Source: Janibacter sp. Soil728 (GTDB lineage: Bacteria; Actinomycetota; Actinomycetes; Actinomycetales; Dermatophilaceae). Taken from it: a stretch of DNA of 64,000 nt. Position numbers and translations under genes: made by a program. Location of the stretch: contig NZ_LMRZ01000005.1 of assembly GCF_001428305.1 (NCBI RefSeq), forward strand, positions 438,403-502,402. Direction: 5' to 3'. Shown here in pieces: positions 32,731 through 47,129 of this stretch (positions are counted from its first letter, which is position 1; each line of letters begins with the position of its first letter). Below the pieces are notes generated by a model. It was not told where the DNA came from, did no database searches, and saw nothing but the letters and a program-made list of their open reading frames with translations.

Positions 32731-33288
32731 TCAGTGGGATTTCATCAATGATACGAGTTCTTCGGCCGCACGACGAATGTCGTCGTTGACGACCACGCGG
32801 TCGAACTCGTTTTGGGCGGCCAGCTCGACCTTGGCGGTCTCGAGCCGCACGGCCCGCTCCTCCGCCGTCTCGGTGCCGCGCCCCACCAGCCGGTCGACCA
32901 GCTCGTCCCACGACGGCGGGGCCAGGAAGACGAAGCAGGCCTGCGGCATCGAGGCGCGCACCTGGCGGGCCCCCTGCAGGTCGATCTCGAGGAGGGGCAG
33001 CTTGCCGGCGGCCAGGGCCTCCTCGACCGGGCGCCGCGGAGTGCCGTAGGAGGCACGGCCGTGGACGACCGCCCACTCGAGCATCTCCCCCGTGGCCACC
33101 TTGTCGGCGAACTCGTCGCCGGACATGAAGTGGTAGTGCACGCCGTCCTCCTCGCCGGGGCGCGGCGGCCGCGTCGTCGCAGAGACGGAGAGCCAGACGT
33201 CCGGGTGGTTCTGACGGATCCATGCGGCGACGGTGCCCTTGCCCACGGCGGTGGGACCGGCCAGCACGGTCAGACGGGGTGAGCTCAT
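32731..33288 (-). CDS. gmk: Guanylate kinase
   Basis: A 185-residue enzyme phosphorylating GMP to GDP. P-loop GPTAVGKGT at about residues 11-19, the GMP-binding [13 protein letters not shown] and YHFMSGDEF motifs, and the [10 protein letters not shown] segment are present. The start overlaps the mihF stop by four bases. It follows the pyrimidine genes and so joins purine and pyrimidine nucleotide supply. Confidence 0.97.
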   Translation of the reverse strand: MSSPRLTVLAGPTAVGKGTVAAWIRQNHPDVWLSVSATTRPPRPGEEDGVHYHFMSGDEFADKVATGEMLEWAVVHGRASYGTPRRPVEEALAAGKLPLLEIDLQGARQVRASMPQACFVFLAPPSWDELVDRLVGRGTETAEERAVRLETAKVELAAQNEFDRVVVNDDIRRAAEELVSLMKSH

Positions 33289-33608
33289 ACCCGGGTGAAC
33301 CTCTCGAGGAGTGCGGTGCGTTGGTGCGGGCCCAGCCCGCGGACGCGGCGGGAGGCCGCGATCCCCAACTCTTGCATGATGCGTACTGCAGTCGCAGGGC
33401 CCACACCCGGCATCGACTCGAGCACCGTCACCACGCGCATCCGCGCGACGACGGGATCCGTGCGGCCGGCGTCCAGGACCTCCGGCAGTCCGACGGCTCG
33501 ACTCTTCAGGCGCTGCCGAAGGTCCGCCCGGGCCGCTCGTGCCTGCGACGCCCGGGTCAGCGCTGCGGCCCGCTGCTGCGGGCTGAGCGTCGGCACGGGC
33601 ACTGGCAC
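33285..33608 (-). CDS. mihF: Actinobacterial integration host factor (MihF-type)
   Basis: A 107-residue DNA-binding, nucleoid-associated protein of the actinobacteria-only IHF family, unrelated to HU/IHF of proteobacteria. The C-terminal helix-two-turn-helix region ([20 protein letters not shown], then [14 protein letters not shown]) is diagnostic. The N terminus is basic and alanine-rich. GTG at 33608 follows GGAGG. Its place between pyrF and gmk is the standard actinobacterial order, which supports the call. Confidence 0.94.
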   Translation of the reverse strand: MPVPVPTLSPQQRAAALTRASQARAARADLRQRLKSRAVGLPEVLDAGRTDPVVARMRVVTVLESMPGVGPATAVRIMQELGIAASRRVRGLGPHQRTALLERFTRV

Positions 33609-33650
33609 GGGACCTCCGAAGGAGCGGGTGGTGGGTATCGGCTCACCATC

Positions 33651-34517
33651 TCACGAGGCGGTGATGGCAGCGACCTCCGTCGCCACCACCCGCGCACGGT
33701 CGCGCAGGGCAGCGACACCAGGACCGGCCCGCAGGACATCGCGGCTGCTGCTGGCCAGCACCTGGGGCAGCGCCCCGGCGAAGACCGAGCGCACATCGGC
33801 AGCGGTCGCGCCCTGTGCGCCCAGACCGGGCGCAAGGACCGGGCCGGCCATGCCGGGCAGGTCCACACCGAGGTCCCGTACTGCCGAGCCCACGGTCGCG
33901 CCCACGACGAGACCGACGCTCCCGAGCTCACCGCGTCCGCGGGCCTCGGCGTTGTCGACGCCGGCGTCATCGGCGATAGCTCCGGCCACGGAGCGCCCGT
34001 CGGCCAGCCGGGCGTGCTGGACCTGAGCGCCCTCGGGGTTGGAGGTCAGGGCCAGGACGAAGACCCCACGACCGGTCGCGTGCGCCAGGTCGATGGCCGG
34101 GCGCAGCGAGCCGTAGCCGAGATAGGGGCTGAGCGTGATCGCGTCGGCCGCAGCCGGCGCATCCTTGCCCAGGAAGGCCTCGCCATAGGCGTCGACGGTC
34201 GTGCCGATGTCGCCGCGCTTGACGTCGAGGACAGTGAGGGTGCCCGCGTCACGCAGATCGGTCAGGGCCCGCTCGAGGAGGGCCACCCCCTTCGCCCCGA
34301 AGACCTCGAAGAAGGCCGACTGTGGCTTGACCGCGGCCACGGCCCCGCCGAAGGCCTCGACACAGGTCATGGTGAACCGCTCGACGCCGGCGAGGTCATA
34401 GGTCAGTCCCCACGACTCGACGAGCCCGCGGTGCGGGTCGATGCCCGCGCAGAGCGGACCGTGCTGCCCCATCGCCGCCTGCAGTCGCGCGCCGAAGGGC
34501 ACGGTGTCGATGCTCAT
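33651..34517 (-). CDS. pyrF: Orotidine 5'-phosphate decarboxylase, type 2
   Basis: A 288-residue decarboxylase making UMP, the last de novo pyrimidine step. The longer length and the GIDPHRGLVESWGL start mark it as the type 2 family seen in actinobacteria. The catalytic Asp-Lys-Asp network is in VLDVKRGDIGTT, and ALTSNPEGAQVQ and LAPGLGAQG follow. The ATG overlaps the pyrD stop by four bases. Confidence 0.96.
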   Translation of the reverse strand: MSIDTVPFGARLQAAMGQHGPLCAGIDPHRGLVESWGLTYDLAGVERFTMTCVEAFGGAVAAVKPQSAFFEVFGAKGVALLERALTDLRDAGTLTVLDVKRGDIGTTVDAYGEAFLGKDAPAAADAITLSPYLGYGSLRPAIDLAHATGRGVFVLALTSNPEGAQVQHARLADGRSVAGAIADDAGVDNAEARGRGELGSVGLVVGATVGSAVRDLGVDLPGMAGPVLAPGLGAQGATAADVRSVFAGALPQVLASSSRDVLRAGPGVAALRDRARVVATEVAAITAS

Positions 34518-35494
34518 GGGACGAACCTCTCGTGGGCGATACCGGTGACTTCGGACAGACGGGTGAAGCCGCGCTCGGCGATCAACGTCTCGAGCTCGCG
34601 TCCCACCCGCTCGGGTGCCGTCGGGTCGTTGAAGGCAGCCGTCCCCACCTGGATCGCGCTGGCACCGGCGGCGATGAGCTCGAGGGCATCACGACCGTGC
34701 CGCACTCCCCCGACGCCCACGATCGGCGCGGTCTTGATCCGCCCGGCACGCATCGCGCCGGCGACCTGCCACACCGCTCGCACGGCCATCGGCCGGATGG
34801 CCGGGCCGGACAGTCCGCCGGTGGCGGCGACGAGGTGCGGACGCAACCGGTCGACGTCGATGGCCACGCCCAGCGTGGTGTTGATCATCGTCAGCCCGTG
34901 GGCTCCGGCCTTGAGGACGGTGTCGGCGATCCCGACGATGTCGGTGACATCGGGGCTGAGCTTGGCGAGCATCGGCAGGCCTCGCGGGACCTCCTCACGC
35001 ACCAATGTCATGACCTTGTGCGAGCTCGCCGGGTCGCAGGCGAAGACGAGCCCGCGGTTGGCGACATTGGGGCAGGAGATGTTGACCTCGATGGCCGCCA
35101 CGGCGCTGGCGTACCTGCTGCGCACGATCGTCCTGGCCACGGTGGCGAACTCCGACGCAGTGCTCCCGGCGATGGACACCACGACCCGGGCGCCGATCGA
35201 GTGCAGCCAGGCCAGGTCCTCCTCGACGAAGGCCTGCACTCCCGGTCCCTGCAGACCGATGGAGTTGAGCATCCCGGACGGCGTCTCGGCCATGCGGGGC
35301 GTGCCCCGGCCGGACACCGGCTGGGCCTTGACCGACTTGGTGACGAAGGCACCGAGCTGCGCGATGTCGATGAAGCGGTGCATCTCACGGCCGTTGGCGG
35401 CGCACCCGCTCGCCGTCATCATCGGGTTGGGCAGGCGGACTCCAGCCAGGTCGACGGACATGTCCACGGCCGAAGGGGGTGACAGCGCAGTCAT
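34514..35494 (-). CDS. pyrD: Dihydroorotate dehydrogenase, class 1B catalytic subunit
   Basis: A 326-residue FMN enzyme oxidising dihydroorotate to orotate. VNISCPNV holds the catalytic cysteine of class 1 enzymes (class 2 uses serine); NTTLGVAID and GVGGVRHGRDALE bind FMN. There is no N-terminal membrane helix. With PyrK upstream this is the NAD-linked class 1B complex, cytoplasmic and independent of quinone. ATG at 35494 follows AAGGAGG and overlaps the pyrK stop by one base (TGATG). Confidence 0.95.
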   Translation of the reverse strand: MTALSPPSAVDMSVDLAGVRLPNPMMTASGCAANGREMHRFIDIAQLGAFVTKSVKAQPVSGRGTPRMAETPSGMLNSIGLQGPGVQAFVEEDLAWLHSIGARVVVSIAGSTASEFATVARTIVRSRYASAVAAIEVNISCPNVANRGLVFACDPASSHKVMTLVREEVPRGLPMLAKLSPDVTDIVGIADTVLKAGAHGLTMINTTLGVAIDVDRLRPHLVAATGGLSGPAIRPMAVRAVWQVAGAMRAGRIKTAPIVGVGGVRHGRDALELIAAGASAIQVGTAAFNDPTAPERVGRELETLIAERGFTRLSEVTGIAHERFVP

Positions 35495-36389
35495 CAGCGC
35501 ACCTCCTTGGGTGCACCGACGGCATCGGCCGGCACCCGGCACAGTCCGTCGTCGAAGGCCTCCCAGCGCACCCGGTCGCCCCGGAAGACAGGGCCCTCCA
35601 GGCAGCTGCGGACCATCTTGGTGGTGCCGTGCTGATCGGCCACGGGCATGACGCAGGTCATGCAGATCCCGACACCGCAGGCCATGGCCTCCTCGACCGC
35701 GACCTGCGCGACGATGCCGTGGTCGGAGGCGATCGCGCTCATCGAGCGCAGCATGCCCATCGGTCCGCACCCGTAGAGCACGCCTGCGCCGGTGCGCGCG
35801 ATGAGGTCCGGCAGGACGTCGGAGACCCATCCCTTGGTCCCCGCGGACCCGTCATCGGTGGTCACGGTGACCCCGTCGGCGACCCGGCGGGCCTCGACGA
35901 CACCGAAGAGCCGGTCGGCCGAGGCCGCACCGAGGACGATCTCGACGGGGCAGTCGCGCTCACGCAGCTGCTCGGCGAGCCAGAAGAGCGGGGCGGAGCC
36001 GTAGCCACCGCCGACGAGGATGCACGGGACCGGCTGCGACGGGAGGGGGAAGCCCTTGCCCAGCGGCCCGATGACGCTGACGCTCTCGCCGGCCTCGAGG
36101 CGGGTCAGCTCCTGGGTGCCGGGCCCGGCGGCTGCCACGACGATCTCGGTCGTGGCGCCGTAGGTCCCGGCAGGGCTGACCCGGTGGATCGAGAAGCTGC
36201 GGCGCAGCAGCATCGAGCTCGTACCGTCACCGACCGACAGGGCCACGAACTGCCCCGGTCGGGCGATCTCGGGCAGGCCGGGCGTCACGAGCGTCAGGTG
36301 CCGGTAGGCACCCACCGCCGTGTTGCCGAGCACCTCGGCGTCGACCTGGACGACCCCGGATCCCTCGCGAGCCGCGATGGTGCGTGCGG

Positions 36390-36393
<4 letters not shown>
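35494..36393 (-). CDS. pyrK: Dihydroorotate dehydrogenase electron-transfer subunit
   Basis: A 299-residue ferredoxin-reductase-like partner of PyrD, passing electrons from FMN to NAD+ via FAD and a 2Fe-2S cluster. The FAD site RRSFSIHRV, the NAD loop [15 protein letters not shown] and the cysteine cluster [12 protein letters not shown] with a later Cys in RSCLEGP are present. The GTG start at 36393 overlaps the carB stop (GTGA). Confidence 0.94.
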
Positions 36394-39691
<3,298 letters not shown>

Positions 39692-39692
<1 letters not shown>

Positions 39693-40846
39693 CAGGCCTG
39701 GGTCTCCTTGGTGCTGGCAGCCAGCAGATCGGTGAAGCGGTCGAAGAGGTAGGCGGCGTCGTGCGGGCCGGCCGCCGCCTCCGGGTGGTACTGGACGGAG
39801 AAGGCGAGCAGGCGTCCGCCGTCGTCATGGAGCTCCAGCCCCTCGACGACGTCGTCGTTGAGGCACACGTGACTCACGCTCGCGCTGCCGAAGGGGGTCT
39901 GCGTCACCTCGTCGAGCGGGGCGTCCACGGCGAAGCCGTGGTTGTGCGCGGTCACCTCGACCTTGTTGGTCGTCCGGTCGAAGACCGGCTGGTTGATCCC
40001 GCGGTGGCCGTACTTCAGCTTGTAGGTGCCGAAGCCGAGCGCCCGCCCGAAGAGCTGGTTGCCGAAGCAGATGCCGAAGTAGGGCAGACCGGCCCGCAGG
40101 GCCTCCTGCAGGAGGGCGATCTGGTCACCGGCCGTGGCCGGGTCACCCGGGCCGTTGGAGAAGAAGAGCCCGTCCGGACCGACGGCCAGCACCTCCTCCA
40201 GGGTCGCGGTGGCAGGCAGGACGTGCACCTCGATGCCGCGCTCGGCCAGCCGCGTCGGGGTCATCGTCTTGATCCCGAGGTCGATCGCCGCGACGGTGAA
40301 CCGCTTGTCCCCCTTCGCCTCGACGACATAGGCCTCGGTGGTGCTCACCTGGGCCGCCAGGGCGGAGCCGGCCATCTCGGGTGCGGCCTGCACCCGCTGC
40401 AGCAGGGTGGCCTCGTCCGCGAGGGCGTCCCCGGAGAAGATGCCCACGCGCATGGCGCCGCGCTCACGCAGGTGGCGGGTGAGGGCGCGGGTGTCGATGC
40501 CGGCGATGCTCACGATGCCCTGCCCGGTCAGCTCCTCCTCGAGCGAGCGACGCGATCGCCAGTTGCTCGGTCGGATCGCGGGGTCGCGCAGGACGTACCC
40601 GGCGACGTGGATGCGGGAGGACTCGTCGTCCTCGTCGTTCCACCCGGTGTTGCCGACGTGGGGCGAGGTCATGACGACGACCTGCCCGCGGTAGCTGGGG
40701 TCGGTGAGCGTCTCCTGGTAACCGGTCATGCCGGTGGAGAAGACCGCTTCACCGACGGTCTCGCCGACGGCGCCGTAGGCGGTTCCGGAGAAGGTCCGCC
40801 CGTCCTCGAGGACGAGGACCGCTGGGGTGGTGCTGTGCTGACTCAA
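39692..40846 (-). CDS. carA: Carbamoyl-phosphate synthase small subunit
   Basis: A 384-residue glutaminase that feeds ammonia to CarB. The class I amidotransferase triad is seen as Cys in [16 protein letters not shown] and His/Glu in [14 protein letters not shown]; the SNGPGDPA motif is intact. The start appears to be a rare TTG at 40846: it overlaps the pyrC stop (TTGA), has GGAGAGG ten bases upstream, and gives the normal N-terminal length. Confidence 0.95.
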
Positions 40847-42140
40847 TTGATGACCTCTCCATCGGTGGCCGTGACGCGGCCGCGCAGGATCGTCGTACGG
40901 ACAGCCCCGGTGAGGGTGTGCCCGGCGAAGGGGGTGTTGCGGGACAGTGACTGCGAGGCGGACGGGTCGACGGTGACCCGGGCGCTGGTGTCGACGAGCA
41001 CGAGGTTGGCAGGAGCGCCCACCTCGATCGCCCGTCCGTGGTCGGTGAGCCCGGCGATGCGAGCAGGTGCGTGGGACATCCGCTCGGCGAGCGTGACCAG
41101 ATCGGTCCGCCCCGACGTGACCATGACGTCATGGACGACGGAGAAGGCGGTCTCCAGCCCGAGCATGCCGAAGGCCGCATCGGGGAAGGCGTGCTCCTTG
41201 TCGTGCCGGGCGTGCGGAGCGTGGTCGGTCGCGACGGCATCGATCGTCCCGTCGGCCAGGGCCGCGCGCAGCGCCTCGACGTCCTCTGCGGGCCGCAGCG
41301 GCGGGTTGACCTTGTAGACGGGGTCGTAGCCGGTGAGCAGGTCGGTCGTCAGGACGAGGTGGTGCGGGGTGACCTCTGCGGTGATCCGGGCCCCGCGTCG
41401 CTTGGCCCAGCGCACGGCCTCCACGCCCTCGGCGGTCGAGACGTGGGCGACGTGCACCCGGGAGCCGGTGTGCAGCGCCAGCTCGGCGTCGCGGGCGATG
41501 ATGCTCGACTCGGCGACGGCCGGCCAGCCGGTCAGCCCGAGCCGGCCGCTCACCTCACCCTCGTGGCAGCAGGCGGCCGGGCCGGCGAGCGCCGGGTCCT
41601 GGCTGTGCTGGGAGATGACCCCGTCGAAGGCCCGCACGTACTCCAGCGCCCGGCGCATGACACGGGCGTCGTGGACGCAGCGTCCGTCGTCGGAGAAGAC
41701 CCGCACCCGGGCCCGCGAGCGGTGCATCAGCCCGAGCTCGGCGAGCTCGGCGCCCTCGAGCCCCTTGGTCACCGAACCGATCGGCTGCACATCGCAGTGA
41801 CCCGCAGCGACCCCGAGGTCGAGGACGCGCTCGGCGGACTCTGCGGTGTCGGTGACGGGGTTGGTGTTGGCCATGGCCAGGACGGCGGTGAAGCCACCGG
41901 CCGCAGCGGCGGCGGAGCCGGTGCGCACCGTCTCCGCGTCCTCACGGCCCGGCTCGCGCAGGTGCGTGTGCAGGTCGACCAGGCCAGGGAGCAGGGCGAG
42001 CCCGTCGGCCTCGAGACGCTCGACGTCCGCAGGGGCGTCGGTGGCTGCGTCGGCGCCGAGCGCGGCGATGACGCCGTCCCGGACCAGCAGGTCGGTTGCC
42101 CGGCCACCCAGCGGTGAGGCGCCGGTGATCAGCAGGTCGC

Positions 42141-42144
<4 letters not shown>
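40843..42144 (-). CDS. pyrC: Dihydroorotase
   Basis: A 433-residue zinc amidohydrolase cyclising carbamoyl aspartate. [17 protein letters not shown] carries the first zinc ligands and substrate Arg; [14 protein letters not shown] is the second signature. The long form and operon position mark it as class I. It overlaps pyrB by four bases. The catalytic Asp in TDHAPH is intact, so this is an active enzyme and not the inactive PyrC' form. Confidence 0.96.
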
Positions 42145-43742
<1,598 letters not shown>

Positions 43743-43828
43743 TGTCGGTCGCGACGACTGTACCGCTCGACCCCCGAGCAGCTCGAACTCATCTCACCCG
43801 AAGGAGACGCAATAGACATATGAACGTT

Positions 43829-43858
43829 TTGCTTATGGCAGGTATAACTTCTTATTAT
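43829..43858 (+). promoter_or_regulatory. Candidate promoter of leaderless metNIQ
   Basis: TTGCTT (43829-43834) and TATTAT (43853-43858) are spaced by 18 bp inside an unusually AT-rich stretch (about 43811-43862). The metN GTG begins seven bases after the -10 box and no Shine-Dalgarno is present in that gap, so transcription would start at or next to the start codon. Leaderless mRNAs are common in actinobacteria. Confidence 0.6.
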
Positions 43859-43865
43859 CTAACTC

Positions 43866-44870
43866 GTGACCGAGACACCACCACTTCTCCGCCTGAGCGG
43901 CCTGCGCAAGGAGTTCCCCTCCTCGCGCGGCCCCGTCGTCGCCCTCGAGGACATCACCCTGTCCATCGCCCGCGGCTCGATCCACGGCATCGTCGGTCGC
44001 TCCGGCGCCGGCAAGTCCACCCTCATCCGCTGCCTCACCGGCCTCGAGCGGCCGACCGCCGGAACCGTGGACCTCGACGGCACCGACATCCCGGCGCTCA
44101 CCGGCGACGAGCTGCGCGCGGTCCGCCGCCGCTTCGGCATGGTCTTCCAGCATGCCAACCTGCTCGACTCGCGATCCGCCGCGGACAACATCGCTCTCCC
44201 GCTGGAGATCGCGGGCTGGTCGGCCGGCGAGCGACGCGCCCGCGTCGCCGAGCTGCTCGACCTCGTCGGCCTCACCGACCGCGCGGACAACCACCCGGGC
44301 CAGCTCTCCGGTGGACAGCAGCAGCGCGTCGGCATCGCCCGCGCCCTGGCGACCCGCCCCGACATCCTGCTGTGCGACGAGCCGACCTCGGCACTGGACG
44401 CGGCGACGACCCGCCAGATCCTCGGTCTGCTGCGTGACCTGCGCGAGCGACTCGGCATCACCGTCGTGATCATCACCCACGAGCCCTCGGTCGTCCGCGA
44501 GGTGTGCGACACCGTCACCCTGCTGGCCGACGGCACCGTCGTGGAGACCGGCGCCATCAGCGACGTGGTCGCCGATGCGACCGGACAGCTCCACCGGGAC
44601 CTCGTCCCCCTTCCGCCCCTGCCGCTGGAGCACGACGGCGGCTACGTCGAGGTCGCCCTGGGAGACGCGCGCTCGGGCACCACGAGCGTTGACGCGGTCC
44701 TGGCCCTCCTGCGCGAAGGGGGTGTGCCCGCCGAGGTCGCCGCGGCCACCCTCGAGACCATCGGCGGACGCCGGGTCGGACGCATCCAGCTCGAGGTGGA
44801 CCCGACGCGCACCCAGGAGGCGGTCCGGCTCCTGCAGGCCGCCCACCTCTCCCCGGAGGTCGCCGCATGA
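43866..44870 (+). CDS. metN: Methionine ABC transporter ATPase
   Basis: A 334-residue ABC ATPase: Walker A GRSGAGKST (about residues 44-52), Q-loop FQHANLL, signature LSGGQQQRVGIARAL, Walker B ILLCDEPTSALD and switch His in ITHEP. The last 80 or so residues form the NIL/ACT-like domain that binds methionine and inhibits transport, which separates MetN from other polar amino-acid transporters. The GTG start has no ribosome binding site. It overlaps metI by four bases. Confidence 0.93.
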   Translation: MTETPPLLRLSGLRKEFPSSRGPVVALEDITLSIARGSIHGIVGRSGAGKSTLIRCLTGLERPTAGTVDLDGTDIPALTGDELRAVRRRFGMVFQHANLLDSRSAADNIALPLEIAGWSAGERRARVAELLDLVGLTDRADNHPGQLSGGQQQRVGIARALATRPDILLCDEPTSALDAATTRQILGLLRDLRERLGITVVIITHEPSVVREVCDTVTLLADGTVVETGAISDVVADATGQLHRDLVPLPPLPLEHDGGYVEVALGDARSGTTSVDAVLALLREGGVPAEVAAATLETIGGRRVGRIQLEVDPTRTQEAVRLLQAAHLSPEVAA

Positions 44871-45562
44871 TCGCCCTCACCACCCTGGCGGCCGAGGGCC
44901 GCTGGTTCGACAACCCGATCATCCAGCAGGCCGTGCCGACCGCCATCTGGGAGACCCTCGCGATGACGGTCGTCGCCGGCATCCTCACCGCGCTCCTGGG
45001 GATCCCCCTCGGCGTGCTGCTCTTCACCACCTCCCCCGGCGGGACCGCACCCAGCGCCTTCCTCAACCGCGCGGTCGGGGCCGTCGTCAACATCGGGCGG
45101 TCGCTGCCCTTCCTCATCCTGATGATCTCGATCATCCCCTTCACCCGCCTGGTCGTCGGGACCTCCATCGGCTGGCAGGCGGCGGTCGTGCCGCTGACCG
45201 TCGGGGCCATCCCCTTCTACGCCCGGCTCGTCGAGACCTCGCTCCGGGAGGTGTCGGCCGGCAAGGTCGAGGCCGTGACGATGATGGGCGCCAGTCGCGG
45301 CGAGATCACCCGCAAGGTGCTGCTCCCCGAGGCCCGTTCTGGCCTCGTCGCCGGGCTCACCACCACAGTCATCGCCCTCATCGGCTACACCGCCATGGCT
45401 GGCGCCGTCGGGGGCGGCGGGCTCGGCGCGGTCGCCATGAGCTACGGCTACAACCGCTTCGAGTCCGACGTGATGATCGTCTGCGTCGTGCTCCTCGTCG
45501 TCATCGTGACGATCGTCCAGGTGATCGGCGACCTCGTCGCCCGCCGCCTCGACCGCCGCTGA
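44867..45562 (+). CDS. metI: Methionine ABC transporter permease
   Basis: A 231-residue inner-membrane permease with five or six helices. The EAA loop that contacts MetN is in KVEAVTMMGASRGEITRKVLLPEA, and GYTAMAGAVGGGGLGAVAMSYGYNRF is the conserved MetI stretch. It is translationally coupled to metN and followed 55 bp later by the binding protein. Confidence 0.94.
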   Translation: MIALTTLAAEGRWFDNPIIQQAVPTAIWETLAMTVVAGILTALLGIPLGVLLFTTSPGGTAPSAFLNRAVGAVVNIGRSLPFLILMISIIPFTRLVVGTSIGWQAAVVPLTVGAIPFYARLVETSLREVSAGKVEAVTMMGASRGEITRKVLLPEARSGLVAGLTTTVIALIGYTAMAGAVGGGGLGAVAMSYGYNRFESDVMIVCVVLLVVIVTIVQVIGDLVARRLDRR

Positions 45563-45617
45563 CCCGCACGACGCCACCGCACCACCAGCCACCGCACCAC
45601 CACTCGAAAGGACACCC

Positions 45618-46466
45618 ATGTCCACCTTCCGCTCCACGACCCGCGCCGCCGCGGTCATCATCGTCACCTCGCTCGGCCTCTCGGCCTGCGGACTGGCGAA
45701 GGGTGACTCCGAGGGCCCCGCGGCCGACGACAAGGGCATCACCACGATCACCGTCGGCGCCTCCCCGACACCGCACGCCAAGATCCTCGAGTACGTCGAC
45801 AAGGAGCTGGCTCCCGCGGCCGAGCTCGACCTCGACATCAAGACCTTCGACGACTACATCCAGCCCAATGTCCAGCTCTCCGAGGGCACGCTCGACGCGA
45901 ACTACTACCAGCACCTCCCCTACTACGAGGAGCAGGTCACCGACCGTGGGTACGACTTCGCGCACTTCACGGGCATCCACATCGAGCCCTTCGCGCTCTA
46001 CTCGGACAAGGTCAAGGACGTCAAGGACCTGAAGTCCGGCGCCCAGATCGGTGTCAACAACGACCCGTCCAACCAGGGTCGGGCCCTGCAGCTGCTGGCG
46101 GACAACGGCGTCATCACCCTCAAGGACGGCAAGGACGCGACCAACGCGACGATCTTCGACGTCAAGGACAACCCGAAGAAGCTGACGTTCAAGGAGACCG
46201 ACCCGGCCCAGCTGGCTCGCTCCCTGCAGGACCTCGACGCCGCCGTCATCAACGGCAACTACGCCATCGAGGCGGACCTGTCGACCAAGGACGCGCTCAT
46301 CGTCGAGGACGGCAAGGACAGCCCGTACGCCAACTTCCTCGCCGTGCAGAAGGCCAACGAGAACAACCCCGGCCTGAAGAAGCTCGACGAGCTGCTCCAC
46401 TCCCCCGAGGTCAAGGCCTACATCGAGAAGACCTGGCCGGGCGGCGAGGTCCTGCCCGCCTTCTGA
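45618..46466 (+). CDS. metQ: Methionine-binding lipoprotein
   Basis: A 282-residue NlpA/MetQ-family solute-binding protein. A signal peptide ends in the lipobox LSAC with Cys 24 as the lipidation site, so Lgt encoded in this window would act on it. TVGASPTPHAKILEYV and QPNVQLSEGTLDANYYQHLPY are MetQ hallmarks, as is INGNYAIEADL near residue 215. GAAAGGA precedes the ATG. The stop faces the Nudix stop across 18 bp. Confidence 0.94.
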   Translation: MSTFRSTTRAAAVIIVTSLGLSACGLAKGDSEGPAADDKGITTITVGASPTPHAKILEYVDKELAPAAELDLDIKTFDDYIQPNVQLSEGTLDANYYQHLPYYEEQVTDRGYDFAHFTGIHIEPFALYSDKVKDVKDLKSGAQIGVNNDPSNQGRALQLLADNGVITLKDGKDATNATIFDVKDNPKKLTFKETDPAQLARSLQDLDAAVINGNYAIEADLSTKDALIVEDGKDSPYANFLAVQKANENNPGLKKLDELLHSPEVKAYIEKTWPGGEVLPAF

Positions 46467-46484
46467 TCCCACTGGGCGAGGGGC

Positions 46485-47129
46485 TCACTGACGACGGCGG
46501 GGGCGCCCTTCGGCTCGGTCGTCGCGCACCCCGGTGATGACCGGCTGCAGCGCCATGACCTTCGCCAGCGTGCCGAGGTCCCGCAGCTCCTCCAGGAGGA
46601 CCCTGGTCGGCGTCATCAGGCGGAGGTCACCGGCAGCGTGATCGGCCAGCAGCGAGGCGACGGACTCCCAGCGCGAGTCCACCGCCTCGCTCGTCTGGTG
46701 GACCGGCTGCGGCCCCGCGCGCTCGACCGGCAGGACGAAGAAGGCCACGTCGAAGCGCTTGGGTGCCCTCTCGGGCGTCACCCAGGAGTCCCACGGATGC
46801 AGGTCGGCCGGGTTCGCGATGTACCCGGTCTCCTCGGCGAGCTCCCGCACGCCGGTGGCCAGGCGGGTGCGCGCGCGCAGCTGCGCGTCGTCACTCGGTC
46901 CGTCGAGGTCGGACCAACGACGCACGTGGTCGGCCACGACCTCCTCGGGCAGGGGCAGCTGCGCTCCCAGTGCCTCGTCGGCAGGGTCGCACCGTCCGCC
47001 GGGGAAGACCACGACGCCGGCAGCGAAGTCCATGGTCAGCTGGCGGTGCTGGACGAAGACCTCCAGCCCCTCCCCTGCGTCACGAAGGGGGATGACGCTT
47101 ACGGCGGGCCTCGCCGGAACCGGAGTCAC
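46485..47129 (-). CDS. Nudix hydrolase
   Basis: A 214-residue protein. The Nudix box can be traced from GGRCDPADEA onwards to RELAEETGY, with the REL-EETG core intact but a long insertion (about 45 residues) between the first Gly and the helix, as in the NUDT7/NUDT19-like coenzyme A or acyl-CoA hydrolase branch. The substrate is not certain. The GTG start at 47129 overlaps the AI-2E gene stop as GTGA; a longer upstream frame is only a shadow of that gene. Confidence 0.82.
   Translation of the reverse strand: MTPVPARPAVSVIPLRDAGEGLEVFVQHRQLTMDFAAGVVVFPGGRCDPADEALGAQLPLPEEVVADHVRRWSDLDGPSDDAQLRARTRLATGVRELAEETGYIANPADLHPWDSWVTPERAPKRFDVAFFVLPVERAGPQPVHQTSEAVDSRWESVASLLADHAAGDLRLMTPTRVLLEELRDLGTLAKVMALQPVITGVRDDRAEGRPRRRQ

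Noticed and set aside
43820-44437. Small protein starting at the ATG at 43820 upstream of metN
   Set aside because: It has a ribosome-binding-like AAGGAG, but the frame runs on out of phase through metN with Arg/Pro-rich shadow sequence. If translated at all it would be a regulatory upstream frame, for which there is no evidence.
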